A DNA stretch of 64,000 bases, from the NCBI GenBank assembly GCA_963759175.1, contig CAVWXP010000005.1, positions 211,545 to 275,544 of the forward strand. The letters run 5' to 3'. The notes beneath the pieces were generated by a model. The model ran no database searches, had not been told where the DNA came from, and was given only the letters and a program-made list of their open reading frames with translations. The stretch is from SZUA-442 sp963759175 (lineage in GTDB: Bacteria; Actinomycetota; Acidimicrobiia; Spongiisociales; UBA5794). Positions 33,542 to 43,800 of this stretch are shown here, in pieces (within the stretch, counting starts at the first letter, position 1; each line of letters opens with the position of its first letter). A program made the translations under genes and the position numbers.

Positions 33542-34090
33542 ATGCCTGAGATCCACTTCACCGATGGCCCGGAGTCGAACGAACTCCTCGCCAACAACCA
33601 CTTCGCCCTCGTCGTGGGCATGACCTTGTACCAGCAGGTTCCGGTCGAGAAGGCCTTTGCGGGACCTGCTGTGATCCGGGAGCGCCTCGGCAAGCCGCTC
33701 GATGCGTCGACGATCGCTTCCACGGACCTCGACACGCTCGAAGCGGCGTTCCGTGAGAAGCCGGCGGTCCATCGCTTCCCTGCGAACATGGCCAAGCGCG
33801 TCCATGCCGTTGCTGTCTACCTCGTCGACACCTATGACGGCGATGTCACGGGCCTGTGGGAAGGCGTCGGTTCGGGCGCCGAGCTGTTGGAGCGCATCCA
33901 GCGGATGCCGGGGTTCGGTGAGTACAAGGCGAAGGTCTACGCCGCGGTCCTCGCCCGCCAGTTCGGGATCACTCCCGACGGCTGGGACGATGACCTTCCG
34001 GACTGGCCCAACATCTCCGAGGTCGACTCCGAGGATGGCCGCGCCGAGATGAAGGAACGCAAGAAGGTCTGGAAGGCAACCCAGGGCTGA
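33542..34090 (+). CDS. HhH-GPD superfamily DNA-glycosylase-like protein
   Basis: A 182-residue protein from ATG 33542 (MPEIHFTDGPESNELLANN). It has the helix-hairpin-helix GPD architecture: NHFALVVGMTLYQQVPVEKAF, a helical core, and RMPGFGEYKAKVYAAVLARQFG as the hairpin. It belongs to a compact actinobacterial HhH-GPD family that lacks the iron-sulfur loop of Nth/MutY. A catalytic Asp could be in DGWDDDLPDW. A role in base excision repair is inferred; substrate base unknown. Confidence 0.82.
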   Translation: MPEIHFTDGPESNELLANNHFALVVGMTLYQQVPVEKAFAGPAVIRERLGKPLDASTIASTDLDTLEAAFREKPAVHRFPANMAKRVHAVAVYLVDTYDGDVTGLWEGVGSGAELLERIQRMPGFGEYKAKVYAAVLARQFGITPDGWDDDLPDWPNISEVDSEDGRAEMKERKKVWKATQG

Positions 34091-34199
34091 CGCCCGGGTG
34101 GTGGGAGTACCGAGCGCCTCGGCGGTCGAGCTGGACGGACGTGGCGACGAGACCTCGACCGGTGTCGGCGGCGACTCGCTACACTTCCCCTCAATCCGT

Positions 34200-34242
34200 C
34201 GACACCCATCGGTGTCGCCGTGCCCGAACCGACGTTCGGCAC
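34200..34242 (+). promoter_or_regulatory. Two leader hairpins upstream of rpsF
   Basis: CGACACC-CATC-GGTGTCG (34200-34217) and, directly after, GTGC-C-CGAAC-CGAC-GTTCG-GCAC (34220-34242), about 70 bp upstream of rpsF. rpsF operons in many bacteria carry an S6:S18-binding leader with a CCG-containing loop. The second hairpin has CCGA at its loop, so it is a candidate, not proven. TACACT at about 34180 could be a -10 box. Confidence 0.35.
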
Positions 34243-34308
34243 GCCATCCTGCTCCCGCCACACGTGGGGGCCTTCCGCTGAGGCGGATGTCCAGAGGAGG
34301 AACTTCAG

Positions 34309-34602
34309 ATGCGCTCGTATGAGCTGATGGTGATCCATCGTTACGACATGGCGGAACCCGATGTCCGCAGCGCTGTTGCCGAGATCGAGCAGGCCATCAC
34401 GGCCCGTGAGGGATCGATCGTGGGCACCGACTTCTGGGGGAAGCGCCGCTTCGCCTACGAGATCAACCACATGAACGAGGGCTACTACTCCGTCATCACC
34501 TTCACCGGTGAGGTCGAGTTGCAGCAGGCCCTCGATCGTTCGCTGTCCCTACTCGACTCCGTGGTGCGCCACAAGATCGTCCGGGTGCCTGCGAAGGTCT
34601 AG
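34309..34602 (+). CDS. rpsF: 30S ribosomal protein bS6
   Basis: A 97-residue ribosomal protein bS6 (MRSYELMVIHRYDMAEPDV, KRRFAYEINHMNEGYYSVITF in pieces). It binds bS18 in the small-subunit platform. The start follows GAGGAGG by nine bases. It is first gene of the conserved rpsF-ssb-rpsR-rplI-dnaB cluster, all on the plus strand. Confidence 0.96.
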   Translation: MRSYELMVIHRYDMAEPDVRSAVAEIEQAITAREGSIVGTDFWGKRRFAYEINHMNEGYYSVITFTGEVELQQALDRSLSLLDSVVRHKIVRVPAKV

Positions 34603-34657
34603 AACGTGTCACACGGACCCTCCACACTGGTGGGGAGGTCGAGAGAAGAGAGATGCA

Positions 34658-35107
34658 ATGAGTAACAGCGTGACCCTCGTAGGAAACCTCGTCGAAGACC
34701 CCGAGCTTCGCTTCACCGCTTCGGGTGTTGCGATGGCACGAATCCGTATCGCCGTGAGCCGCCGCTACCAGGACCGTGATGGCAATTGGCAGGAGGAGTC
34801 GAGCTTCTTCGGCGGGACGGTGTGGCGCGACTACGCCGAGAACGTCGCCGAATCCCTCACCAAGGGGACTCGAGTGATGCTCTCCGGCCGCCTCAAGCAG
34901 CGCCAGTGGGAGACGAACGAGGGCGAGAAGCGTTCCGTCGTCGAGATCGACATCCAGGAGATCGGCCCGTCGCTGCGATGGGCCACCGCCTCGGTGAGTC
35001 GCACACCGCGTTCGGGAGACGGCGGCGATGGAAACTACGGCGGTGGTGCCTCGGCGCCTGCCCCGGTCGCTCGCACGGATTTCGGACCCGACGAGGCCCC
35101 GTTCTAG
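34658..35107 (+). CDS. ssb: Single-stranded DNA-binding protein
   Basis: A 149-residue SSB from ATG 34658 (MSNSVTLVGNLVEDPELRFT), preceded by GAGAGAAGAGAG. The OB fold spans residues 1-110 (TGTRVMLSGRLKQRQWE, EIDIQEIGPSLRWAT), followed by a Gly/Ala linker. The acidic tip DFGPDEAPF corresponds to the DDDIPF tip that recruits repair and replication proteins. It coats single strands at the replication fork. Its position between rpsF and rpsR is standard. Confidence 0.95.
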   Translation: MSNSVTLVGNLVEDPELRFTASGVAMARIRIAVSRRYQDRDGNWQEESSFFGGTVWRDYAENVAESLTKGTRVMLSGRLKQRQWETNEGEKRSVVEIDIQEIGPSLRWATASVSRTPRSGDGGDGNYGGGASAPAPVARTDFGPDEAPF

Positions 35108-35138
35108 GGCACAGCGTCCAGGTCGAAGGAGAACAACC

Positions 35139-35405
35139 ATGGCCCAGAATCAAACCGGACGTCGCAAGCGTCGTCGTCCCGAAGTCAACCCCCGCAAGCG
35201 CAAGCGGATCGTCCACAAGTTCGCCGAAGACGACTTCGTCGACTACAAGGACGTGGCACTGCTGCGCAAGTTCATGTCCGACCGCGGCAAGATCCGCTCG
35301 CGCCGAGTGACCGGGCTCAGCCCACGTCGCCAGCGTGAGGTCGCCACGGCGATCAAGAACGCACGCGAGATGGCGATGCTGCCCTACACCTCGACGAGGA
35401 GCTAG
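35139..35405 (+). CDS. rpsR: 30S ribosomal protein bS18
   Basis: An 88-residue bS18 with a basic N-terminus (GRRKRRRPEVNPRKRKR), KDVALLRKFMSDRGKIRSRRVTGLSPRRQREV (pieces) and AIKNAREMAMLPYT. It has no zinc-binding Cys residues, so it is the cysteine-free form. ATG 35139 follows GAAGGAG. It partners bS6, encoded two genes upstream. Confidence 0.96.
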   Translation: MAQNQTGRRKRRRPEVNPRKRKRIVHKFAEDDFVDYKDVALLRKFMSDRGKIRSRRVTGLSPRRQREVATAIKNAREMAMLPYTSTRS

Positions 35406-35407
35406 CG

Positions 35408-35854
35408 ATGAAGGTCATCCTCACGAAGTCAGTCGCCGATCTCGGCGACAAGGGCGATGTGGTCGATGTGGCGGACGGGTACGCCCGCAACTACCTCGTG
35501 CCGAAGAAGCTCGCCGTCAAGGCGTCCGACGGCGCCCTCAAGCAGGCGGACTCGATGAGGGTTGCCCGCGAGGAATCGACCCGCCGGGCACTCGAGGAGG
35601 CGCAGCAACTCGGCGAGTCGCTCACCGGGACCCGCGTCGTCGTGGCAGCACGTGCTGGTGACTCCGGGAACCTGTTCGGTTCGATCGGCGCATCCGACGT
35701 CGCCGAGGCGATCGTCAAGTTCACGGGGATCGACATCGATCGCAGGATCGTCGACATCACCGAGCCCATCAAGGAGATCGGTCTCCACGAGGTGATGCTG
35801 AGGCCGCACCCGGAGGTGTCGGTGTCGGTCATCCTCGACGTCATTCCCGCCTAG
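35408..35854 (+). CDS. rplI: 50S ribosomal protein bL9
   Basis: A 148-residue bL9, with ATG 35408 three bases after the rpsR stop. The N-terminal domain has MKVILTKSVADLGDKGDVVDVADGYARNYLVPKKLA (pieces), the connecting helix is Glu/Arg-rich, and the C-terminal domain carries GNLFGSIGASDVAEAI. Full usual length. Confidence 0.96.
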   Translation: MKVILTKSVADLGDKGDVVDVADGYARNYLVPKKLAVKASDGALKQADSMRVAREESTRRALEEAQQLGESLTGTRVVVAARAGDSGNLFGSIGASDVAEAIVKFTGIDIDRRIVDITEPIKEIGLHEVMLRPHPEVSVSVILDVIPA

Positions 35855-35878
35855 CCGATCACTCCCACGTGATCATCC

Positions 35879-35904
35879 GAAGGGCACCCCGCAGGGTGCC
35901 CTTC
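35879..35904 (+). terminator. Hairpin terminator after rplI
   Basis: GAAGGGCACCC-CGCA-GGGTGCCCTTC, an 11-bp perfect stem, 25 bp after the rplI stop, followed by GCTGTTGT. It probably separates the ribosomal genes from dnaB, which has a 281-bp upstream region of its own. Confidence 0.75.
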
Positions 35905-36135
35905 GCTGTTGTGGGCGTCGCGGGTGCGATCGTCACCTGGCGGGGACTCGGGGACCAGCCGGCGTCGTAGTCCGCGACAAACAGGTCGGACCGCGAAAAA
36001 CGATGAGTCCGAGGCAGCTTGGAGACCCTCCGGCCTGACGTATCCTCGCCCCGCTGGCGCCAAGGCTCCCGAATCTGTCACACCTGACGTGGATGATGAC
36101 GGAGCCGCGTTTGACGACGGAACCGAGGAGGACCG

Positions 36136-37494
36136 GTGACAGCTGTCATCGAACCACAGATCGCCCGTTCACCACGGGTACCGCCGCACAGCATCGACGC
36201 AGAGGAGTCGGTGCTCGGCGCCGTACTCCTGTCGGCCGATGCCGCAAACGTCGCCCTCGAACGGCTGCACGCCGAGGACTTCTACAAGCCCGCCCACCAG
36301 CGGATCTTCGATGTCATCCAGCAGCTGTTCGATGCGAACGAGCCGATCGATGCCGTCACGGTCTCGGAGGGTCTCCGCCGTGACGGCTCGCTCGATCGCA
36401 TGGGGGGCATCGAGTTCCTCACGAACCTCATCGATTCCGTTCCTTCGACCAGCAACGCCGAGTATTACGCCGGCATCGTCGAGGAGCACGCCTTGCGGCG
36501 CCGCCTCATCAAGGTGGGTGGCGACATCGGTGTCATCGCCGGTGCGACCACCGACCCGATCGCTGATGTCGTCGACAAGGCGGAGCAGGCAGTGTTCGCC
36601 GTTGCCGAACGCCAGGTGGGCGACGGCCTCCAGGTCATCGACGACCTGCTCGGACCGGCGATCGAGCAGGCTGAGGAACTCCAACGCAATGGTGCCGAGA
36701 TCACCGGCGTGTCCACCGGCTTCCGGGACCTCGACCGCAAACTCGCCGGCCTGCACCCGACGAACCTGATCATCGTGGCCGCACGGCCAGGCATGGGAAA
36801 GAGCTCCCTCGCCCTCAATATGGCCCAGAACGTGGCTCTCGAGGGCAACACCGTCGCGATCTTCTCGATGGAGATGAGCCGAGAGGAAATCGTCACCCGC
36901 ATGTTGTGCTCCAAGGGGCGCATCGATTCCCAGCGGCTGCGGACCGGCAAGCTGAACGAGGCCGACTTCACGAAGCTGTCGAACGCAGCCTCGGCCCTCT
37001 ACAAGCAGAACATCTACGTCGATGACTCACCGGGCATGACGGTCACCGAGATCCGGGCGAAATGCCGCAGGCTGCGACGCCGACCGGGACTCGACCTCGT
37101 CGTGATCGACTACCTCCAGCTCATGAATGGGTCGGGCCAGGAGAACCGCCAGCAGGAGATCGCCATGATCTCCCGATCACTCAAGGCCCTCGCCCGTGAG
37201 CTCCATGTCCCCGTGATCGCTCTGTCCCAGCTCAACCGTGGCGTCGAGAGTCGTGAGGACAAGCGCCCTCGCCTCGGAGACCTCCGCGAGTCCGGTGCCG
37301 TCGAGCAGGACGCCGATGTGGTCATGTTCATCTACCGCGACGAGTACTACTTCCCCGAGAAGGTCGAGTCGAAGGGCGTCGCCGAGGTTGTCATCTCCAA
37401 GCACCGCCAGGGCGGCGTCGGCAAGGTCGACATGACCTTCCTCCCCGAGTTCACCCTCTTCGCCGACATGGGCCGAGCCGAAGCCCCCATGTAG
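36136..37494 (+). CDS. dnaB: Replicative DNA helicase DnaB
   Basis: A 452-residue hexameric replication helicase. The start is GTG 36136 after GAGGAGG. The N-terminal domain (about residues 15-110: PPHSIDAEESVLGAVLLS) is followed by the RecA-like motor. The motor has Walker A ARPGMGKSS at about residues 216-224, Walker B DLVVIDYLQLM, SQLNRGVE and the arginine-finger region SKHRQGGVGK. No intein interrupts the sites where actinobacterial DnaB often carries one. It is last of the rpsF cluster; repeat array C begins right after the stop. Confidence 0.96.
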   Translation: MTAVIEPQIARSPRVPPHSIDAEESVLGAVLLSADAANVALERLHAEDFYKPAHQRIFDVIQQLFDANEPIDAVTVSEGLRRDGSLDRMGGIEFLTNLIDSVPSTSNAEYYAGIVEEHALRRRLIKVGGDIGVIAGATTDPIADVVDKAEQAVFAVAERQVGDGLQVIDDLLGPAIEQAEELQRNGAEITGVSTGFRDLDRKLAGLHPTNLIIVAARPGMGKSSLALNMAQNVALEGNTVAIFSMEMSREEIVTRMLCSKGRIDSQRLRTGKLNEADFTKLSNAASALYKQNIYVDDSPGMTVTEIRAKCRRLRRRPGLDLVVIDYLQLMNGSGQENRQQEIAMISRSLKALARELHVPVIALSQLNRGVESREDKRPRLGDLRESGAVEQDADVVMFIYRDEYYFPEKVESKGVAEVVISKHRQGGVGKVDMTFLPEFTLFADMGRAEAPM

Positions 37495-37515
37495 CTCATC
37501 CTCGTCTCGGCCTTC

Positions 37516-37686
37516 GTCCCCCTGTGAGGGGGGCGAGGTCTTCGGTCCCCCTTTGAAGGGGGACGGCAGAGGAGCGCAGCGACGAGCAGGGGGATCGGCG
37601 GACCGTTCGGAGGATCCAAGCTCTTTGCGCGTGTGCGGTGATCCCCCTGGCTCTCTTCGTTCGCCCGTTCCCCTTGAAAGGGGGAC
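37516..37686. repeat. Array C of the GTCCCCCTTTGAAGGGGGAC dyad element
   Basis: One degenerate hairpin (37516-37533, GTCCCCCTGTGAGGGGGGC), one plus element (37545-37597) and one minus element (37639-37686) facing it. It fills the gap between dnaB and the kinase gene. Confidence 0.9.
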
Positions 37687-37728
37687 CGAGCGGCGACGTT
37701 CCCCAGGGGAGGAGGTAGCGTCGCTCGG

Positions 37729-38646
37729 GTGGACCTTCCCGACGCCCTTGCAGCATCGCTCCGGACGAATTTCGGGGATGGCGGTCGGCGGTGGGTCGAG
37801 GACCTGCCAGAGCGGATCGTCGACGCACAGCGCCGGTGGGACATAACGGTCGGAGCCCCGTTTCAACCCGGCGGTGTGACGTCGTTCGTCGCTCCGGCCA
37901 CGGATCGGCAGGGCAGGGGGTTGGTCTACAAGATCACGGTTCCCCATGACGAGGCGGCCGGTGAGACCGTGGCGCTCGGCGCTTACGGCGGTGATGGCGC
38001 CGTGGAGCTCCTGGCATCCAGGCCCGATTCGTACGAGGCCCTCCTCGAACGGGCGATCCCCGGAACCGACCTGTGGTCGGTGGATGACGATCGCGAGCGG
38101 ATCGAGGCCACCTGCGGGCTGATGGCACGCTTGTGGCGACCGGTCCCCGAGTCATCGATCGGGGGGTTGGCACCCGTGGCGGCACGGTGGGCGGATATCA
38201 CCGAGAGGCGTCTGATCACCCTCGAACTGCCGTGGATCTCCAGCCCGATCGAGCGGGGGATCGACCTACTCAGGACGTTGCCCCGTGATCAGGCGGCGGA
38301 TGCCGTCCTCCTCCACGGCGACCTCCACCCCGGCAACATCCTCGCTGCGGAGCGCGAACCGTGGCTCGTCATCGACCCGAAGCCGCTCGTCGGTGACCCG
38401 GCCTTCGAGCCGGTACAGATCCTCACCCAACGTGCTGGCCGGATCGCAGAGCCTCCCGAGCCCGACGCCGTGGCGTCCCGCCTGACGCGGATCGCCGGAC
38501 TCGTGGCACTCGATCCCGAGCGCATCGGGCTCTGGGCGCTCGCCAGGACGGCGGAGTGGTCGATGTGGTCCTTCGAGCGAGGCGACACCATCGATGCTGC
38601 GGTCGCCTACACGTGGACCCGGACCCTCGACACGTTGGTGGCGTGA
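37729..38646 (+). CDS. Aminoglycoside/hydroxyurea-type phosphotransferase
   Basis: A 305-residue small-molecule kinase of the APH(6)/streptomycin-hydroxyurea family. GTG start at 37729 (MDLPDALAASLRTNFG). The ATP-lobe Lys is in GLVYKITVP at about residue 68. Catalytic loop VLLHGDLHPGNIL is at about 193-205, and metal site VIDPKPLVGDPAFE at about 214-227, a signature of this family. Real substrates of many chromosomal members are unknown, so resistance is not implied. It starts 43 bp after repeat array C. Confidence 0.88.
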   Translation: MDLPDALAASLRTNFGDGGRRWVEDLPERIVDAQRRWDITVGAPFQPGGVTSFVAPATDRQGRGLVYKITVPHDEAAGETVALGAYGGDGAVELLASRPDSYEALLERAIPGTDLWSVDDDRERIEATCGLMARLWRPVPESSIGGLAPVAARWADITERRLITLELPWISSPIERGIDLLRTLPRDQAADAVLLHGDLHPGNILAAEREPWLVIDPKPLVGDPAFEPVQILTQRAGRIAEPPEPDAVASRLTRIAGLVALDPERIGLWALARTAEWSMWSFERGDTIDAAVAYTWTRTLDTLVA

Positions 38647-38707
38647 CCGACGACTCGCCGCCGAACGACAGAGCGGACCGCCACCGCACCTGTCGTAGGC
38701 TGCCGCG

Positions 38708-39599
38708 ATGACGTCACGATCGACCTTCGGTGCGGCTGCTGCGCTTGCCGTGCTCGCTGTTGCGTGGGGAGCGATCCCGCTGTTCGTGCGAAACGATGTC
38801 CCCTCGACGGCCCTCGTCGGGGCCAGGGTCACCTTCGGGGCGATCGCGCTGATCGGTGTGGCCGCTGCGCTCAGGAGGCTCGTCTGGCCCTCGGGTCGAC
38901 TCCTCAGGCTCGACCCTCTCCGGCATCCTCCTCGCCGCCCACTGGATCACCTTCTTCGAGTCGATCAAGTACGCGTCGGTCGCGGTCGCCCTTGCGGTCC
39001 TCTACCTCGGGCCCATTGCCGCGGCGATCCTCGCCGGGCCCATCCTGGGGGAACGGGTGGGTCGGCGATTGTGGATCGCGCTCGCCGTGGCTGCCGCTGG
39101 CACGTTGCTCGTCAGCCAGCCATGGATCGATCAGGCCGACGACGTCGTCACCACCCGAGGGGTCGTCATGGCCCTCATGTCCGCCGCACTGCTCGCTGCC
39201 CTGCTCCTCGTCGGCAAACCCGTCGCCAAGCATCTGGGCGGCCTCACGATGGCGATCGGTGAACTCACCATTGCATCGATCGTGCTGCTGCCAGCGACGT
39301 ACGAGGCCGTCACGACGTACGGCGAGTACTGGCTCAACTTCATCATCCTCGGTGCGCTGTTCACCGGACTCGCAGGCTTCGTGTACTGGGAGGCGATGAG
39401 CAGGCTCCCCATGGCGGCCGTGAGCGTGATCATGTACCTCGAACCCGCTTCGGCCGTCGTGTGGGCGGCGGTGTTCCTCGACGAGATCCCGAATGCCACG
39501 GCATGGGCCGGTGTCGGTATGGTGATCGCCGGTGGCGCCATCGCCGCCCTCGAGGCATCCGACGAGGAGGAGGTCCTGGTTGCCCCCGCCGCTCTTTGA
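38708..39599 (+). CDS. EamA/DMT family transporter, one frameshift
   Basis: A ten-TM drug/metabolite-type transporter of about 296 residues. From ATG 38708 (MTSRSTFGAAAALAVLAVAWG) the first two helices read normally. After RRLVWPSGR, near 38895-38915, an extra base shifts the frame. The second frame then gives STLSGILLAAHWITFFESIKYASVAVA and eight more helices to VAPAAL at 39599. Motifs such as AHWITFFESIKY and LEPASAVVWAAVFLDE define the EamA fold. Substrate unknown. Its last 20 bp overlap the start of the following ABC ATPase. Confidence 0.85.
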
Positions 39600-40707
39600 G
39601 GTCGATCAGCTCCGCATCGCCGTGTACGACACGGATCGGGCGATGGCTGGCGTCCCCGGGCCGGTGAGCGAGGTCGGCGAGCAGCTCTCCGACGGATGGG
39701 TGGAGGTGCTGCCGGGTGTGTCGTTCTCCATAGGGGAGGGTGAGGTCCTCGCCCTCATCGGCGAGTCCGCGAGTGGCAAATCCCTCGCCCTCATGGGCGG
39801 CTTCGGCCTCCTCTCCCCCGGTGCGAGGGTCATCGGTGGCGAGGTCAGGTACCGGGGCCACGCGTTCAAGCCGGGCGGACAGGTCAAGGAGCCCGGATCG
39901 AAGCGATCCCGTAAGGAACGCAAGCAGGCGAGGGTCGCCGGCACGGTCATCGCGGACTACGCGGACGACGAGTTCGCACGCCTCATGGGCACGGAGGTGG
40001 GATTCGTCTATCAGAACCCGGTGGGTGCATGGACCCCCACCACCGTCATCGGCGAGCAGTCGGGGGAGGCGTTGGCGTATCACACGTCGATGCCCCAGGA
40101 GGAGATCGACGAACGCGTATTCGATGCGCTCGGCGAGGTACGTCTCCCGAAGTCGTCCCGCATGTTCGGCGCCTACCGTCACGAGATGTCTCGGGGCATG
40201 GCTCAACGGGCCATGCTCGCTGCCGCCCTCACGAAGGCGCCGCGGCTCATGATCGCCGATGAACCCCTCAACGGCCTCGATCCCTCGGTTGCCGCCGCCA
40301 TCATGGAACTGGTTCGTGACATGCAGAAGCGGCGAAACATGGCGATGATCGTCGTCACCCACGACCTCGCGGCGGTGGCTGCCCTCGCCGATCGGGTTGC
40401 CGTGCTCTACGGCGGCGAGATCGTCGAGGAGGCTCCAGCGACCGAGATCTATCACCGGCCCAAGCACCCGTACACGTCGGGACTGATCGGTTCGATTCCC
40501 GGAGTTGCCAGGGGGAGGCTGCGGTTCATCCCCGGTGAGGCACCCCGCCTCGTGGACACGGACCATCGTGTGTGCGTGTTCGCCGATCGGTGTGGGTTCG
40601 CCACCGCCGTGTGCCGCGCCGAGGCGCCCCGCCCGCGCCCAGTCGGCGAGAGCACGGTCGCATGCCACCACGCGGACACGTTGGACCTCCCGGGTGTCGG
40701 TGCCTGA
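39580..40707 (+). CDS. OppD/DppD-type ABC transporter ATPase
   Basis: A 375-residue ATPase whose TTG start at 39580 is spaced from GAGGAGGAGG inside the EamA gene. Walker A is GESASGKS at residues 61-68. Signature MSRGMAQRAML and Walker B LMIADEPLNGLD follow. The C-terminal oligopeptide-transporter tail has KHPYTSGLIGSIP and the Cys pattern CVFADRCGFATAVC...CHH. An unusual basic insert of about 35 residues (KPGGQVKEPGSKRSRKERKQ and on) lies between Walker A and the Q-loop. No OppB/OppC permease or binding protein is nearby. The next gene is an FtsX-type permease, so either this is an orphan or it works with an unusual partner. Confidence 0.85.
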   Translation: MPPPLFEVDQLRIAVYDTDRAMAGVPGPVSEVGEQLSDGWVEVLPGVSFSIGEGEVLALIGESASGKSLALMGGFGLLSPGARVIGGEVRYRGHAFKPGGQVKEPGSKRSRKERKQARVAGTVIADYADDEFARLMGTEVGFVYQNPVGAWTPTTVIGEQSGEALAYHTSMPQEEIDERVFDALGEVRLPKSSRMFGAYRHEMSRGMAQRAMLAAALTKAPRLMIADEPLNGLDPSVAAAIMELVRDMQKRRNMAMIVVTHDLAAVAALADRVAVLYGGEIVEEAPATEIYHRPKHPYTSGLIGSIPGVARGRLRFIPGEAPRLVDTDHRVCVFADRCGFATAVCRAEAPRPRPVGESTVACHHADTLDLPGVGA

Positions 40708-40803
40708 CCTCGGTTGCGAGTGTCGGATCCATGTCCCGGGTGGACGATCTCTCGTGGGCACAGGGCCGAATCCCGCGTCTAGGGTGGAGAGGGTTCCGGA
40801 GGC

Positions 40804-43800
40804 ATGGGAACTCGAGAGATGAAGATCGCCACGTATTTGAGCCTCGTGGTGCGCCGACTGTGGGCGAAGAAGGGAATCCTCTTCGGCTCCCTTCTGGGTG
40901 CGACCCTCGTCATCGCGCTCCTCGTCGTCGTGCCCCTCTACGAGGCATCGGTCCAGGCCGTCGATCTCGAGTTCTCCATCGAGAACGCCCTCGAAGAGGA
41001 GACCGCGGTCACCGCGTTCTCCACCCAGGCCGCCTACACGACCGGGACGGCCGATTTCAACCGCGACATCGTCCTCGGAGCCCAACAGACCTGGCTCCAG
41101 CCCTGGTACCCGACCCACGAGGAACGAACACAGACCCGCGAGTTCGTGATCATCCCGTCGGGCCCCGACGAGTTCGTCGACTTCCTCTCCCTCGCCGACG
41201 ATTGGCGGCTCCAGTTCTGCGCCGTCCTGGAAGCGGGTCGAGGTGTCATGGACACCCTCCCGACGTTCTGCAACGCCTTCGATGATCTCGATCAGGCAGA
41301 CACGGGAGGTGTGAGCGACCCCGAGGAGATGCCACGACCCCCATACCCCCAGCCGCCCCAAGAGGCCATCCAAGTACGCATCTTCACCTCACCGATACTG
41401 TCGGACGTGCTCGACGTCATCGAGGGCGAGTACACCGACGACGGTGACGTGCCCCCCATCCCGTATGAGCCTGTCGAGATCATGATCGGCGAGACCATTG
41501 CACGGCTCTCGGGGGCCGGTGTGGGTGACACGTTCTTCATCAAGCCGTTCTCGGGCCTCCAGAGCGTGTTCGAATACGTCGAGGTCGCTGCGATCGTCAC
41601 TGCAAAGGAACCGACTGCTGCGATCTGGGGACTCGACGATCCGAACCGGATGATCTATTGGGACCAGGCCGTCTTCGACCAGTGGATGGCCCCGATCCCC
41701 ACCGTCGTCGATGCTGACCCGTGGCTGAGGTCCGAACGTGGGCTGCCGAGCGTCACCGCGACCCAGCGGTGGAGGATGCCGTTGGCACCCGAGACGGTCG
41801 AGCTCGAGACCCTCGAAGAGTTCGAGAGCCGACTGGGTCAGTTCCGGGCCGAGGTCGCACGCGAGAGCGGCGGGACGATCCCCACCACGACGCTGATCAC
41901 GATCCTGCTCGACGAGTTCACGACACGGTCCGTGGTCGTCGGCGGGCCCATCCTCGCGATGCTCGCCCTCGTCGTCGGCGGGGCGGTCTACTTCCTCGTG
42001 TACACGTCGGCCCTCACCGTCGAGCGGGAGGGGCCCGAGATCGCCCTGTTGAAGTCACGCGGTGCGTCGTCGTGGCAGACGAGCGGGATCCACCTCGGCC
42101 AGTCGATGCTGATCGCGGTGATCGCGGCACTCGTGGCCCCCGTCGTCGCGCGATTCCTCGTGGGCTTCACGGGCCGTATTCCTCCGTTGTCGACCCTCAC
42201 GGGCGGCGATCCGTTGGAGGTGGCCCAGGTCCGGTCGGTGGTGCCGTTCATGATCATCGGTGGGACGATCACGTTCATTGCGATGGGTGTCGCGATCCTG
42301 CCGTACGCACGGCGCGGAGTGCTCGCCCTCCGCTCGCTTGCGGCTCGGCCTGCCACCCAGTCCGTGTGGCAGAAGTACAACATCGACCTGTTCGCGATTG
42401 CTCTGTCGCTCGTGTTGCTCGTCCAGCTGCGGCTACGCGGCTTCATCAACCAGACCGGGGACGAGGCGACCCTCGATCCGTTGGCGATCGTCTTCCCGGC
42501 CCTGCTGCTCTTCACCGGGGCCCTGATCCTCCTCAGGCTGTTCCCGTACATCCTGAAGTTCGTCGGATGGCTGTTCACCAGGAGCCGCAACCTGTCCGTC
42601 GCCCTTGCCGGATGGCACCTCGGACGCAATCCCGTGCCGTACGGTCGCCTCGCGCTGTTGGTGTGGGTGACCACAGGCTTGGGTGCCTTCGCCCTCACGT
42701 ACGCGGCGACCCTCGAGCAGTCCTACGCCGATCGTGCCGAGTACGCCGCCGGCGCCGATGCACGCGTGGTGGGTTCCGGTGCGGGTTATGCGATCGTCCC
42801 GAACGGCTCCATCGGGACACCGGTCCTTCGCACCGACGGTGCCCCGAGGGCCTCGGGCAGGCGGGCCGAGACGCTCGCCGTGCGTCCCGATGGCTTCGCC
42901 GAGATCGTCAACTGGCGGTCCGACTTCGGCGCCGATGATCCCCAGGAGCTGTTCTCACTGCTCCGCCCGAGCGGCGTCGCACCCGATGTCGGCGTGGAGA
43001 TCCCTGCCGATGCCACGGCGATCGAGGTGGAGGGCGTCGTGGTGCCGCTGTCCCTCGCCGAGGAGGCGGCCCTCGATGTTCCTGAGCGGTTCGATCCGAG
43101 CCATCGCCTCCTGATCCGGGTCATCGATGCTGACACGAGGGTGTGGACCATGGTCGCCGACGTCGACTTCGTGGATACGGAGTGGCGTACGGCCACGATC
43201 GATCTCACCACGGCGAAGAACACCAACTACTTCCAGCCGCCCCGACCGCCGCTGTCGATCTCTGCCATGTGGGTCGAGCAGTCCCAGACCTCCAACTCGT
43301 TCGTGGCGAACGGCGACACCATCGCATTCACGAGGATGGATGCGATAGGGCCGGGCGGTGCGGTGCCACTCGAGGTCGATGAGATGACAGCAGTGAACCA
43401 GCTCACCGTGATTGCCGAAGCGGACGCCTCGGTGGCCGTGGAGGCCCGATACGCCGAGATGCCACCCGGCGAAACGAGACCGACAGAGACGCAGATCCGC
43501 AACGACCCGCTGTATCGGACGGGTCCCGCGATGACGTGGACCCTGCCGTTGGAGCGCACGCGCGCAAACCCGTCGGTGCCCCAACTGTGGCGTATCCCGG
43601 GTGAGCTGTTCGTCCTCCTCGATCGGGAGGCGGCCTCGATTGCGGGCCTCGACGTCGGATCGTCCGCCCGGTTCTCCGTGAGTTCCGAGTCAATCCCCGG
43701 CACCGTCGTCGGCTTCATCGAGCAGGTACCCACGGCCACGGATCCCAGGAGGGAGGGGGTCATGGTGATCGACCTCGACGCGTTCAACGCCTGGGCCAAT

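Noticed and set aside
34091..34308. A tRNA gene in the rpsF leader
   Set aside because: The hairpins do not make a cloverleaf, and there is no TTCRANNC-type T-arm or acceptor pairing.
37729..38646. Acquired antibiotic-resistance gene
   Set aside because: Codon use equals its neighbours, and the only nearby repeat is the genome's own dyad element. Chromosomal kinases of this family usually have unknown native substrates.
42000..42700. Antisense 236-codon frame inside the ABC permease
   Set aside because: The permease frame has conserved TM and FtsX motifs across the region; the antisense frame is Arg/Ser/Thr/Pro-rich with no motif.
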